In this document: in pieces, positions 32,113 through 40,296 of the stretch
Position numbering within the stretch: position 1 is the stretch's first letter
Layout of the letters: every line of letters begins with the position of its first letter
From: Aquibacillus rhizosphaerae
Lineage (GTDB): Bacteria > Bacillota > Bacilli > Bacillales > Amphibacillaceae
Reading direction: 5' to 3'
Length of the DNA: 50,941 bases
Assembly (NCBI RefSeq): GCF_030282825.1
Contig: NZ_JASTZU010000053.1
Span: 1 to 50,941 of the forward strand
Notes under the pieces: generated by a model
What the model saw: the letters and a program-made list of their open reading frames with translations, nothing else
Database searches by the model: none
What the model was told of the DNA's origin: nothing
Program-made: the position numbers and the translations under genes

Positions 32113-33066
32113 TTATGGTAAAGCTAGTGTATTTTCGAAATAACAGCTACATGGTAATTGTTTGCAGCGCTTTTTTATTTGTGTTGCTTGTGCAACGATT
32201 TCTTCCACAGTTTGATAGCTTGTATGCTTATTGGAGACTGCTGCAATGGATACGGAAACTAAAGGTATCTGGTCCATGGTTCCAGATCGATTTTCTGATG
32301 TTATGTATCCTTGAGTTAAATGCTCGGTTGAATAAAATTTACGGATTAGATAATCAAATTCATTTATAATTGTCCCACATAGGCTATGAATGTCATGGTG
32401 ATACAAGATAGCAAGAAAGTCATCTCCGCCAATATGTCCAAGGAAGTTAATAGGGTCATGGATATATTTTTTTAATAGTAAAGCTGTTTCTTGAATGAGA
32501 TTATCCCCTTTTGAGAAACCATATACATCGTTATAAGTTTTGAAGTTATCTAAATCAATATATAGTACAGTATATTTTTGGTGATTTAAAATAGTTTGTA
32601 ACTTCTCGGAAATAATTTGATTACCCGGTAATCCTGTAAGTGGATTCATATTTGTTGCAATCTTTGACTGCGTTTGTGCTAACGTCATTAGTAATTTTTG
32701 AATACTGACAACTCCGTAATACTGGTTATGTTTTGCGACAACAATATGGTCGTAGAGATGTTCATTTTTTCGTTCCATGGCCAATTCACTTACTTTAAAA
32801 ATAGAAGTGGAGTAGTCAAAGATAAGGATATTCGTATTCATTAGTAATTTTACTGATCTTCCCATATATATATTGTATCCATACAATGTTCCAAGTTTTT
32901 GATAGAAATTAGTTCGTGTAATTAATGCAATTGGAATGTCATTTTCCACAACAACTATTCCTTGATTGCTCGGGTGTTCATTAAATAATTTATCTACTTT
33001 ATCATTCGTTGTGGATGTTGTTACAGTTAGGGCTATCTCGGTAATTTCACCAATGAACGTATGCAT
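32113..33066 (-). CDS. CBS-pair and GGDEF domain protein
   Basis: 317 residues. Two CBS-like units (about 1-130: NQGIVVVENDIPIALITRTNF and LYDHIVVAKHNQYYGVVSIQKLL) precede a diguanylate-cyclase domain: MNPLTGLPGN, VLYIDLDNFKTYND, then HIGGDDFLAIL. The active-site motif is GGDDF, a conservative GGD(D/E)F, so activity is plausible. The inhibitory RxxD site five residues upstream is absent. No membrane segment. It lies 59 bp after the EAL gene, and the two together match the EAL-CBS-GGDEF order of single-chain proteins. GAGGAG precedes the ATG. Confidence 0.88.
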   Translation of the reverse strand: MHTFIGEITEIALTVTTSTTNDKVDKLFNEHPSNQGIVVVENDIPIALITRTNFYQKLGTLYGYNIYMGRSVKLLMNTNILIFDYSTSIFKVSELAMERKNEHLYDHIVVAKHNQYYGVVSIQKLLMTLAQTQSKIATNMNPLTGLPGNQIISEKLQTILNHQKYTVLYIDLDNFKTYNDVYGFSKGDNLIQETALLLKKYIHDPINFLGHIGGDDFLAILYHHDIHSLCGTIINEFDYLIRKFYSTEHLTQGYITSENRSGTMDQIPLVSVSIAAVSNKHTSYQTVEEIVAQATQIKKRCKQLPCSCYFENTLALP

Positions 33067-33125
33067 TTACAAACTCCTCGGCATTGATTAGTGGTTGTGA
33101 TTAGGTGAAAGATGTATCATCATAG

Positions 33126-33962
33126 TTACTGAAACTGTTGACTCGGCATTGCTAAACCATATCCCTGTCCTAAATGCACACCGCTTTTTTTCAAAAATTG
33201 AAGGTCTTCCTTCTTTTCTATCCCTTCTGCAAGTACTTTCGTGTTGGACTTTCTAGCAAACTCGACGAGTAAACCAATCAATTGTTGTTGGGACTCATTA
33301 CGGTGGATATTATGAATTAAAGTTCGATCAAACTTTATAAATTCAGGTTTAAGGTGTACCAGTGTTTTTAAACTGTTAAAACCACTTCCTGCATCATCGA
33401 TTGCGATTCTAAATCCTTGAGATCGATAATTAGATAATACGCGTTCAAACATTGTAAAGTCCGTGACGGCAGTTTTTTCTGTTAATTCAAATACTACTTG
33501 ATTTGGTGATATCTCGTGTTGTTGCAGTAACTCTAATGTTTCACCACTTTTATAGTTTGAATCGACTAATACTTGAGGTTGTATATTGATAAATAACAAA
33601 TGATTTTTTTGTTGTGGATGCTTTTTAACTTCACTATGGAATTTCTTAATAGCTAAATTTCTGGCAAGCTTTTCAAAATGGAATACTTGGTTGGTATGAC
33701 CAATAAAATCATAAAAACTTTCCGTAGTAGGAAATTGTTTCGATTTTGGTGGTCGATTTAATGCCTCATAACCAATCATTTGTTCTGATTCTAAATCGAG
33801 GATAGGTTGATAATAAGTAGACAAAGACTCAGATTTCATTATTTTCTTTAGCTGCATAAATTTCAAAAAATCATTTGCTTTCGATAACCTTTTTACATGT
33901 GAATGATTTAGGTAGGAGAGAATGTCTAAAATACTTAATTTTGAAAATAATGAGTTATCCAT
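33126..33962 (-). CDS. EAL domain c-di-GMP phosphodiesterase
   Basis: 278 residues. A ~45-residue helical N-terminus, then the EAL domain: YYQPILDLESEQMIGYEALNR (the E-A-L itself), LFINIQPQVL, VFELTEKTAV, IAIDDAGSGFNSL, FIKFDRTLI and KVLAEGIEKKEDL. The metal-binding and catalytic Glu/Asp/Lys positions appear kept, although DDFGTG is DDAGSG, so c-di-GMP hydrolysis is likely. Soluble. First gene of a two-gene unit with the CBS-GGDEF gene. A start 3 bases upstream (33965) is possible; 33962 gives better spacing to GGGAG. Confidence 0.9.
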   Translation of the reverse strand: MDNSLFSKLSILDILSYLNHSHVKRLSKANDFLKFMQLKKIMKSESLSTYYQPILDLESEQMIGYEALNRPPKSKQFPTTESFYDFIGHTNQVFHFEKLARNLAIKKFHSEVKKHPQQKNHLLFINIQPQVLVDSNYKSGETLELLQQHEISPNQVVFELTEKTAVTDFTMFERVLSNYRSQGFRIAIDDAGSGFNSLKTLVHLKPEFIKFDRTLIHNIHRNESQQQLIGLLVEFARKSNTKVLAEGIEKKEDLQFLKKSGVHLGQGYGLAMPSQQFQ

Positions 33963-33965
33963 CAT

Positions 33966-34595
33966 GCGCTCCCTTTATATAGTTATTGTAGAATGTCAAT
34001 CATTTTCTTAAGTATAGGCATAGTTACGTTTGCTCAGCTTTATACGAGGTAAGAAGGTCCTATAACGTGAACGCTTAATCTTTACTTACTAGGTAGCCCG
34101 GATAGAGGGGCAATTGTGAAACTAAAATAATTCCTGCGTGATCGATAATTTATTAGAATCATTAACTTTTAAAAATAATATTTATTATAGAACGAAGTAA
34201 ATTCTGGAATCTAGTCTTTTATGGATGAATGTCCATTAAATAATGATGTATTCTATCATACTAAATATATATTAATAGCATAGTATTTTTACAATAACTT
34301 TACCGAAAATTAATATATTCTGTGTCTGTGGAAAACTGAATTTAAGATAGTTGTGGAGCATTAAGTTGAATAAAAAAGGAGACAGGAAATCGTCCCATGC
34401 TTACCTCCACCCTTCATTTGGAAATTGTACAGGTTAAAATAAATAACAAGGGTTTTAGCTGAAATGTAAAGTCTTGGTTGAGGTGAATGGTCGTTTTATT
34501 TATATATGAAAAATTGTACTTTACAACACCTTCTTTAAAAGTTAGCATATAAAAGATTGGTATAAGATAGAGATAAATGGAAGGAGGTGAAAGTT
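33966..34595. other. Intergenic region before the DUF4282 gene
   Basis: No gene supported. A strongly degenerate copy of the palindromic repeat (GGAGACAGGAAATCGTCC then CATGCTTACC) is at about 34378-34406. The rest is AT-rich; the EAL promoter should lie at its left end. AAGGAGGTG at 34582-34590 is the RBS of the next gene. Confidence 0.45.
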
Positions 34596-34883
34596 ATGAA
34601 TTTCAACGATTTAACAAGTTTTAATAAAATGATTACACCTACAATTATTAAATTCATTTTTTGGGTTGGTGTTGGTTTTTCAATTATATCTGGACTTATT
34701 CAAATAGTAGCTGGTATTAGTTCTCCATGGGGAGGTGGTGTTCAAGTTATCTTGGGCTTGATCACATTGGTAGTGGGACCTCTTTTAGCTAGAGTGTATT
34801 GTGAATTAATGATTGTGATATTTAAAATGCATGAAACTTTACGAAGTATTGACGGGAAAATTATTAATAAAACGGAAGATTGA
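34596..34883 (+). CDS. DUF4282 domain membrane protein
   Basis: 95 residues with two transmembrane helices (IIKFIFWVGVGFSIISGLIQIVAGI and VQVILGLITLVVGPLLARVYCEL), then MIVIFKMHETLRSID. The LLARVYCEL-IVIFK-HE-L pattern is the DUF4282 signature. Function unknown. ATG 34596 is preferred over a GTG 9 bases earlier because AAGGAGGTG ends 5 bases upstream. Followed by two terminators, so monocistronic. Confidence 0.85.
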   Translation: MNFNDLTSFNKMITPTIIKFIFWVGVGFSIISGLIQIVAGISSPWGGGVQVILGLITLVVGPLLARVYCELMIVIFKMHETLRSIDGKIINKTED

Positions 34884-34889
34884 TATTTT

Positions 34890-34940
34890 GAGAGTAAACT
34901 CCTTTTTGTGAACAAATTTTTACTTAGAGGATTTACTCTC
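34890..34940. terminator. Hairpin after the DUF4282 gene
   Basis: GAGAGTAAACTCCT pairs with AGGATTTACTCTC over a long AT-rich loop. Confidence 0.55.
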
Positions 34941-34962
34941 ATTAAATTTAATGCTTTACTTC

Positions 34963-35003
34963 AAGGATATCTCCATGAGTTGTATGAGGAGATATCCTTT
35001 TTT
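34963..35003 (+). terminator. Rho-independent terminator
   Basis: AAGGATATCTCC ... GGAGATATCCTT perfect 12-bp stem with a run of T residues. Confidence 0.85.
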
Positions 35004-35005
35004 AA

Positions 35006-35419
35006 TTTGTAGATTTTGATTGCAGCTATAATTATTCCTTCGTTAGTTTTAGAACTGTGTTCGGTTATTTCAGAAGAATAGCTAGTGCGTTGAAAGTATC
35101 TACAATTGATAACAAGACTTTATTGAATTTGCTTTCTGTTTCGACAACATCTTCACTTAATTGCTTGGTTGTATTCTTCGTACCTCAATGTTAACAGTCT
35201 GCTAGTGCGATCGTATAAGTTTTTAACCCCTAAACTGATTTCATCAGATGCTTATGCTGATTTAGAGGCTCTTAAATTTATTGCGATGAAAACTGAAGTT
35301 GGAGAATAAAGGTTTTAGCTAGCACGGAAAACTGCACTTTTAGCTAAACTGAATGTTTTATCAAATGACCGTTATCGGTTATTATTGTATATATAAAATT
35401 TACATAGAGTTGGTGGAGC
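35006..35419. other. Intergenic region with possible gene remnant
   Basis: No complete gene. A start-less frame ends at 35309 (ISSDAYADLEALKFIAM... before the stop), possibly a remnant but unassigned. The ohrR promoter should lie at the right end (TTATTATTGTATATATAAAAT near 35379-35399). Confidence 0.35.
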
Positions 35420-35863
35420 ATGAAAAACGAATTCGAACATTTAAAGCTTGAGAATCAAATTTGCTTTTTACTTTACGCAGCATCAAGAGAAATGACGAAA
35501 CAATATAAACCGCTCTTGGAGGATTTAGGTGTTACGTATCCACAATACCTTGTTTTATTATTGTTGTGGGAAAATGACCTACTCACTGTTAAAGAGATCG
35601 GCCAGATGTTGTATCTAGATTCCGGAACACTAACTCCAATGCTCAAACGGATGGAGGAACAGTCTCTATTGGAAAGAGAGCGCTCTTCAAGTGATCAAAG
35701 GTCTGTTTTCGTTAAACTTACACCAAAAGGTTACGATCTTAAACAAAAGGCAAACTGTATACCAAATCATATTCTATCTTCAACTGGAAACAGTGATCAA
35801 GAAAACCAGTATATGAAAACTGCCCTTGTTCAACTTTTGGAAAAGCTGAAGGAAAGTAAATAA
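35420..35863 (+). CDS. ohrR: OhrR, MarR-family organic peroxide sensor
   Basis: 147 residues, winged helix-turn-helix of the MarR family: TVKEIGQMLYLDSGTLTPMLKRMEEQSLLERERSSSDQRSVFVKLT. The N-terminal LENQICFLLYAASREM has the single reactive cysteine (about residue 13) with the tyrosine pair used by OhrR to sense organic hydroperoxides. Divergent repression of the ohr gene across a shared terminator is expected; the operator is at 36373-36401. Oxidation of the cysteine would release DNA. Confidence 0.9.
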   Translation: MKNEFEHLKLENQICFLLYAASREMTKQYKPLLEDLGVTYPQYLVLLLLWENDLLTVKEIGQMLYLDSGTLTPMLKRMEEQSLLERERSSSDQRSVFVKLTPKGYDLKQKANCIPNHILSSTGNSDQENQYMKTALVQLLEKLKESK

Positions 35864-35879
35864 TACAGTAAATAGAAAG

Positions 35880-35911
35880 AAACGTTCACTTCAAAAGTGA
35901 ACGTTTTTTTC
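35880..35911. terminator. Bidirectional terminator between ohrR and ohr
   Basis: AAACGTTCAC ... GTGAACGTTT stem followed by T-run; convergent genes on both sides. Confidence 0.85.
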
Positions 35912-35913
35912 TA

Positions 35914-36339
35914 TTATTCTACAACTTCTAATGTTACTTCGATATTATCTTTTGTAGCTTTTGAATATGGACAGAAAGCATGTGCCTTATGAACAAGCTC
36001 TTCTAATTTCGTATGTTCGACACCGGCACCTTTCACTTGTAATTTTACAGCTAGCTTAAACCCTTGATCCGTTTCATCCTTAACTAGACTGACATTTGCT
36101 ATTACTTCCGATTCAAACGATACTTTCTCTTTTTTTGCAATCATCTGCAACGCACTGTCAAAACATGCGGAGAATCCAGCAGCGAATAGCTGTTCAGGAT
36201 TAGTAGCATCAGGTATTTTTTTCTTTCGAGGTGTGCCAGGCATAGCAACGTCAAGATTAAGATTCCCCTCTAAAGATTCGACTCGTCCGTCTCTACCACC
36301 GACAGCTTTTACAGATGAAGTAAATAATGTATTGGTCAT
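35914..36339 (-). CDS. ohr: Organic hydroperoxide resistance protein, Ohr family
   Basis: 141 residues. The catalytic cysteines lie in FAAGFSACFDSAL and HAFCPYSKATKDN, the Ohr (not OsmC) arrangement, and the N-terminus reads LFTSSVKAVGGRDGRVES. It reduces organic peroxides with lipoyl/thiol donors. ATG 36339 is chosen because AAAAGGAG lies about 8 bases upstream; a longer frame to 36399 runs through the operator. Controlled by OhrR through the dyads just upstream. Confidence 0.92.
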   Translation of the reverse strand: MTNTLFTSSVKAVGGRDGRVESLEGNLNLDVAMPGTPRKKKIPDATNPEQLFAAGFSACFDSALQMIAKKEKVSFESEVIANVSLVKDETDQGFKLAVKLQVKGAGVEHTKLEELVHKAHAFCPYSKATKDNIEVTLEVVE

Positions 36340-36372
36340 GTTTATTTCTCCTTTTATATTATTAGTATTTTT

Positions 36373-36401
36373 AATTGTGCACAATTTAATTGTACACAAT
36401 T
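36373..36401. promoter_or_regulatory. Tandem OhrR operator
   Basis: AATTGTGCACAATT (36373-36386) and AATTGTACACAATT (36388-36401), two adjacent palindromes of the TACAATT/AATTGTA type bound by OhrR, 34 bp before the ohr start. Confidence 0.75.
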
Positions 36402-36725
36402 AAAAATATAAGTCAATACATTTACTTTGAAGAGGGGATGGAAACGTATCGTGCACTTTAATATTCTCATGTTTCTAATAGAGAGCCAGTTGAACACTCT
36501 CCATAGACTTAGCTAAATAACCGTTAGTGAAATAAGTAAGTGGAGTGGTGCCAGCTACTAGGGGGATGTTTGAAGTAGAAGTAGTCTAGCCAGAAAAGGA
36601 ACCGAGGAATCAATCCCTGTTCAATCATATGCTTCTGCGTAAAAATACCTAAAAAATATGAGAGCTATTGTTGAAACCATTGAATGTTAGGAATAATGTA
36701 CTGCAATAAGTGTGTATCCATTTTG
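36402..36725. other. Region upstream of the riboswitch, with candidate promoter
   Basis: No gene. A sigma-A-like promoter is suggested at 36671-36699 (TTGAAA, 17 bases, TAATGT), giving transcription from about 36706, some 20 bases before the aptamer. Confidence 0.4.
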
Positions 36726-36727
36726 AA

Positions 36728-36810
36728 AAAGGCAAACTTGTCGAAAGGTAAGGACGCAAAACTAAGGACCTAAAGCTTGATAAAGTTATGGTGGCCTAGT
36801 TACCGAATAA
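36728..36810 (+). promoter_or_regulatory. Cyclic di-GMP-I (GEMM-I) riboswitch
   Basis: All conserved GEMM-I elements occur in order: GGCAAAC, a short stem capped by the GAAA tetraloop (TCGAAAGG), GGACGCAAA, a second stem (ACTAAGGACC pairing with GGCCTAGTT), and the closing TTACCGA that pairs with GGCAA. Downstream, CTAGGGGG contains the RBS of the 36-codon gene and can pair with CCTAG of the aptamer. Ligand-dependent unmasking of translation is therefore likely. Confidence 0.92.
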
Positions 36811-36851
36811 AGTGAAGTGCTTTTATTCTAAGTTTCTAGGGGGCGTTGTTT

Positions 36852-36962
36852 ATGCGGGAGTTTGTTAAAAGAATTATAAAATGTCGAATGAGAGGCATCC
36901 ATAAGATTAGTGTTAGTGAAGGTATTTGTGTTCGCTGCAATTATAAAATAAATGAAGATTAA
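36852..36962 (+). CDS. 36-residue cysteine-containing microprotein under c-di-GMP riboswitch
   Basis: ATG at 36852 with AGGGGG about 8-9 bases upstream, stop at 36960. The peptide is basic, MREFVKRIIKCRMRGIHK then ISVSEGICVRCNYKINED. It has three cysteines, including a CVRC pair with a further Cys at position 11, which could bind metal. No signal peptide. It is the only gene between the riboswitch and a strong terminator, so it is the riboswitch's sole target. No family recognised. Confidence 0.75.
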   Translation: MREFVKRIIKCRMRGIHKISVSEGICVRCNYKINED

Positions 36963-37002
36963 AGTCATGCTTGAATTTTATAAAATAGGTAGTGTTTAGT
37001 GT

Positions 37003-37036
37003 AAAAAGTCCCAATCGATGGATTGGGGCTTTTTTG
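37003..37036 (+). terminator. Rho-independent terminator of the riboswitch unit
   Basis: AAAAAGTCCCAATC ... GATTGGGGCTTTTTT stem-loop, 40 bp after the microprotein stop. From here to 37282 I see nothing. Confidence 0.85.
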
Positions 37037-37282
37037 TTATTAGTTTTGCTATAGTCTCTTTTTAGCAAATCAAAAAATAATATAAGAGACCTATTACACT
37101 TTCAACTATCGATATTTCCACTAATTCACCTCGAACCATTACTCGTTTTTTTCAGGTGTATTACACGTAATTAGTATGACTTGCTTTTTTTGTTATCCTC
37201 AATTACCTCTATTTAATCAACATTACATTTTTCATAAAAATATCTACTTCTGATTTCTAAAAAACAGGAGTATGGTCATAGT

Positions 37283-37504
37283 TTATTTATTATCTTTATC
37301 TTCAGGAACATATTCTAATATATCTCCTGGCTGGCATTCCATTGCATTGCATATTCCTTCCAATGTTGAGAAGCGAATCGCCTTGACTTTTCCTGTTTTT
37401 AAATTGGAAAGGTTAACACTAGACAAGCCAACTTTTTTAGCTAGGTCGTTTAACCTCATTTTTCTATCTGCTAATACGCGGTCTAATCGAATGATAATGG
37501 CCAT
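37283..37504 (-). CDS. XRE family transcriptional regulator (YozG-like)
   Basis: 73 residues, a lone Cro/CI-type helix-turn-helix (LDRVLADRKMRLNDLAKKVGLSSVNLSNLKTGK, then ICNAMECQPGDILEY). The C-terminal CQPGDILEY is the mark of the HTH_26 subgroup that partners DUF2975. ATG after AAGGAAGTGA. It lies 12 bp downstream of the DUF2975 gene; the pair resembles B. subtilis YoaS/YozG. Probably regulates its own operon. Confidence 0.9.
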   Translation of the reverse strand: MAIIIRLDRVLADRKMRLNDLAKKVGLSSVNLSNLKTGKVKAIRFSTLEGICNAMECQPGDILEYVPEDKDNK

Positions 37505-37516
37505 GTCTTCACTTCC

Positions 37517-38161
37517 TTATAAAGTTGTATCGTGTTCATTTTGTAAGTAGGCGCCATATTGAAAAATTTGTGCCACAATTAAAAGTAAGAATCCCCCTAC
37601 TATACCTGATAGGGATATAGTGGTTAAAGTGATACTAAAAATGTTTGTAACAAATATCCCGATAGCTATGCTGATAATTACTTTACTAAACAAAGCATAT
37701 CCGATTACGACATAGGCTAGATGTTTAAAACGCTGCACATTTTTATGGCTAAAAGGTGTATCATCATCTGTAATTGAGGTGAGAATTTTTTTTATTTGTA
37801 TAGCTCCATAAAGGAAAGCGGGCATGGATGTTAGGGTATGTGTTGAAAAATAGGTGATATATGCTGCTTTTGCCTCCAATTCAAACATACTTGGGAAAGA
37901 TGGTTGTAAGATGGCGAAAGGAACTAGAGAAGAAAAAGAGATATTTCCATTAGTAGATACATTTCCTTTAGTATTTACACCTAATGACCAATGACCCACA
38001 CCCTTTTCAGCGAAGAAAGCTTGTTCTGGTAAAAAACTAGCCCATACAAGAAGCACGATGGACGCGATAAAGTATAAAATGTTAAACCATATAATTACGT
38101 TTAGTACAGTTATGATTTTAAGCGACAGTTTTTTCGAGTTTGCAATGTTTGTTGTATTCAT
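37517..38161 (-). CDS. DUF2975 membrane protein (YoaS-like)
   Basis: 214 residues with four transmembrane helices (LNVIIWFNILYFIASIVLLVW, ...STHTLTSMPAFLYGAIQI, YVVIGYALFSKVIISIAIGIF, LSGIVGGFLLLIVAQIFQYGAYLQNEHD). The PFSHKNVQRFKHLAY and QIFQYGAYLQNEHDTTL blocks are DUF2975 signatures. Start 38161 selected for AAGGAAGGTGAAAAA upstream; the frame extends 28 codons further but without an RBS. First gene of a two-gene operon with the XRE regulator. Function unknown. Confidence 0.88.
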   Translation of the reverse strand: MNTTNIANSKKLSLKIITVLNVIIWFNILYFIASIVLLVWASFLPEQAFFAEKGVGHWSLGVNTKGNVSTNGNISFSSLVPFAILQPSFPSMFELEAKAAYITYFSTHTLTSMPAFLYGAIQIKKILTSITDDDTPFSHKNVQRFKHLAYVVIGYALFSKVIISIAIGIFVTNIFSITLTTISLSGIVGGFLLLIVAQIFQYGAYLQNEHDTTL

Positions 38162-38724
38162 TTTTTCACCTTCCTTAATTCGGTTATTACTGTTCATTGT
38201 ATGTGTTTTATATATATTAATCAATATAAATTTAATGATAAACATTATTTTAATAATGTTATACTGCGTATTTGTGTACTACCTTAGAGATAATAGCCCG
38301 TACTTTGGCCCGTCTTAATATGTTTTTATTCAACTCCTTATAAGAATTAATTCTATATAAACAAAGCCAACTCGAAAAAATCCAAAAAGAAATAACGGAT
38401 TGATGATTTATATCCGTTTATACGGAAGGCTAATTCCAAGACATGAGATTTTAATAGCGAACATGTAAGAAAAAATAGAAAAGTCAAAAAAATTTAGCAA
38501 TGATTCATTAGTGGAAACATAGTATAACAATGTTGAAAATAACACTTATAATCAACTACAGAAAGTACCATTATCTTACAGTATTTGACTAAAATTCTAA
38601 TTAGTAGTATAAAAGTAAAAGGTAAAATACTATGAATCTACTATTTTCGACTAAGATCATGTTCACATGAATATTGTTAATCGTTGGTAGGCTCGAGATA
38701 AAATGTATAAAAGGGGGAAATAAA
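38162..38724. other. Divergent intergenic region
   Basis: AT-rich, no gene recognised. It contains an AT dyad (AACATTATTTTAATAATGTT, about 38242-38261) that could be the XRE operator. The right end holds the RBS AAGGGGG for the next gene. Confidence 0.4.
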
Positions 38725-40278
38725 TTGGAAAAGCAGAGTAAGACGTTTTCTAAAAAATTTATATGGATAGCTTCCATTGCAGCTATCTTGATTGTAGGTG
38801 CAAGTGTGGCTGCTGCAACTATATTCAATAAGAATCCAAAGGAACAATTTTTTAGTGCAGAAGTGAATTCGTTGAATTTTATGAAGGATGCAGTCGAAGA
38901 ACGTTACAATGATGAATTGGATTGGGTAGAAGCGACTAAGGAGAAGCCTAGTGAAACTACAATGGAATTGTCAGCAGAATTTAACGATCCTTCAGGCTTC
39001 GATTCGACTGGTATGCAGGAGTTTATTAATAGCTCAACAATTACCCTAACTAACGGATTTGATCCAAAGAATAAAAAAATGACTCTGGAAGCAAAGGCAA
39101 GCATGGCGGGAATTTCCTTAGAAGATATTAAATTCTTTTTATCATCGGATAATGTGATGCTATCGCTACCGTTTCTTGAAAAAGTTATCGAGGTGAAAGA
39201 AAGTGATCTTCCCGACTTAATAACTCAATTTGATCCAACGGGTGCAACAGCAGTCGAAGAATTTGAATTCGATAGATTTTTTAATCAAAAACTGATGAGT
39301 GAAGAAGACATCAAACATATTCAAGAAACATACGTTCAAATGATATATAAAGAATTACCAGAGGATGCTTTTAGTGCTGAAGATGATACGGTTGATGTAG
39401 ATGGTGAACAGGTCGAGGCTACAAAACTTTCTCTTCAACTGTCTGAGCAACAGCTGAAGGATATCATCGAAAAGGTGCTTACAGCATTAGAAAATGATGA
39501 AAGACTAAAAGAATATTTGAAAGAGCAAATGGCGTTAGATCCAGCTATTGCAGGTACTTATACTTCAGAAGATATGGCACAACTAATAAATGACTTCGAT
39601 ACAGGTATTGCAGAAGCTAAGAAGGAGTTAAAAGATTTACAAATTCCTAACGGCTTAACTGCAACGGTATGGACTGAAAATGATTTAATCGTTAAACGAG
39701 ATTTTTCCATTGAAATGGCACCGGCTGGAGAAGAATTAGTTACATTCACCATTGCAGGTACGCAGCTATTAGAAAAAGAAACGCAGGTGTTTGACTATGA
39801 ACTTGGGTTTGATGATGGTACAGAAGCAGATAGCTTAACGCTAACTGGTGATCTCTCATGGAAGGACGGCAAAGCGGATGATTCCATCACGGTTTCAGCA
39901 GCTGGTGTTGAACTTTCTTATACGGGTGCAGAACAAGTTAACGATGGTACAAGAGAATTTGATCGTCAGTTCGCGTTTAATGATTCGGCCTTACCTTCTG
40001 CTTTTCAATTAAACTGGAATGGGTCATCCACCTATGATAATGATCAAATGAATTCAACTCATAACTTTTCTGTCGTTGGTGAAGGGATAAGTGAGGATAT
40101 ATTCCAATTAAATGTTAGTAATGATGCTGAGTTAGTGAAAAGTATTGAATTTGACACCGGTTCTAAAGAAGTGCTTGATTTAGGTTCCATGAGTCAAGAG
40201 GAAATTCAAATGTATATCATGGAAGAAGCAGGTCCTCAGTTGGAACAGTGGATGACGCTCTTTAATGCAGGTTATTAA
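38725..40278 (+). CDS. Membrane-anchored extracytoplasmic protein of ABC operon, unknown function
   Basis: 517 residues from a TTG start (MEKQSKTFSKKF), chosen because AAGGGGG lies just upstream and it gives a clean N-terminal signal anchor (FIWIASIAAILIVGASVAAATIF). The long extracytoplasmic part is acidic and beta/alpha mixed (VNSLNFMKDAVEERY, TMELSAEF, FDSTGMQEFI). It resembles proteins annotated DUF6583 in memory, without certainty. Adjacent to two ABC-2 permeases and an ATPase in one operon (18-bp gap), suggesting a role as accessory or sensor for that exporter. Confidence 0.65.
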   Translation: MEKQSKTFSKKFIWIASIAAILIVGASVAAATIFNKNPKEQFFSAEVNSLNFMKDAVEERYNDELDWVEATKEKPSETTMELSAEFNDPSGFDSTGMQEFINSSTITLTNGFDPKNKKMTLEAKASMAGISLEDIKFFLSSDNVMLSLPFLEKVIEVKESDLPDLITQFDPTGATAVEEFEFDRFFNQKLMSEEDIKHIQETYVQMIYKELPEDAFSAEDDTVDVDGEQVEATKLSLQLSEQQLKDIIEKVLTALENDERLKEYLKEQMALDPAIAGTYTSEDMAQLINDFDTGIAEAKKELKDLQIPNGLTATVWTENDLIVKRDFSIEMAPAGEELVTFTIAGTQLLEKETQVFDYELGFDDGTEADSLTLTGDLSWKDGKADDSITVSAAGVELSYTGAEQVNDGTREFDRQFAFNDSALPSAFQLNWNGSSTYDNDQMNSTHNFSVVGEGISEDIFQLNVSNDAELVKSIEFDTGSKEVLDLGSMSQEEIQMYIMEEAGPQLEQWMTLFNAGY

Positions 40279-40296
40279 TGAACGGAAGTGTTTAGC

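Noticed and set aside
34060-34130. Possible second riboswitch upstream of the EAL gene
   Set aside because: Some GC-rich stems, but no conserved GEMM or other aptamer motifs could be read on either strand.
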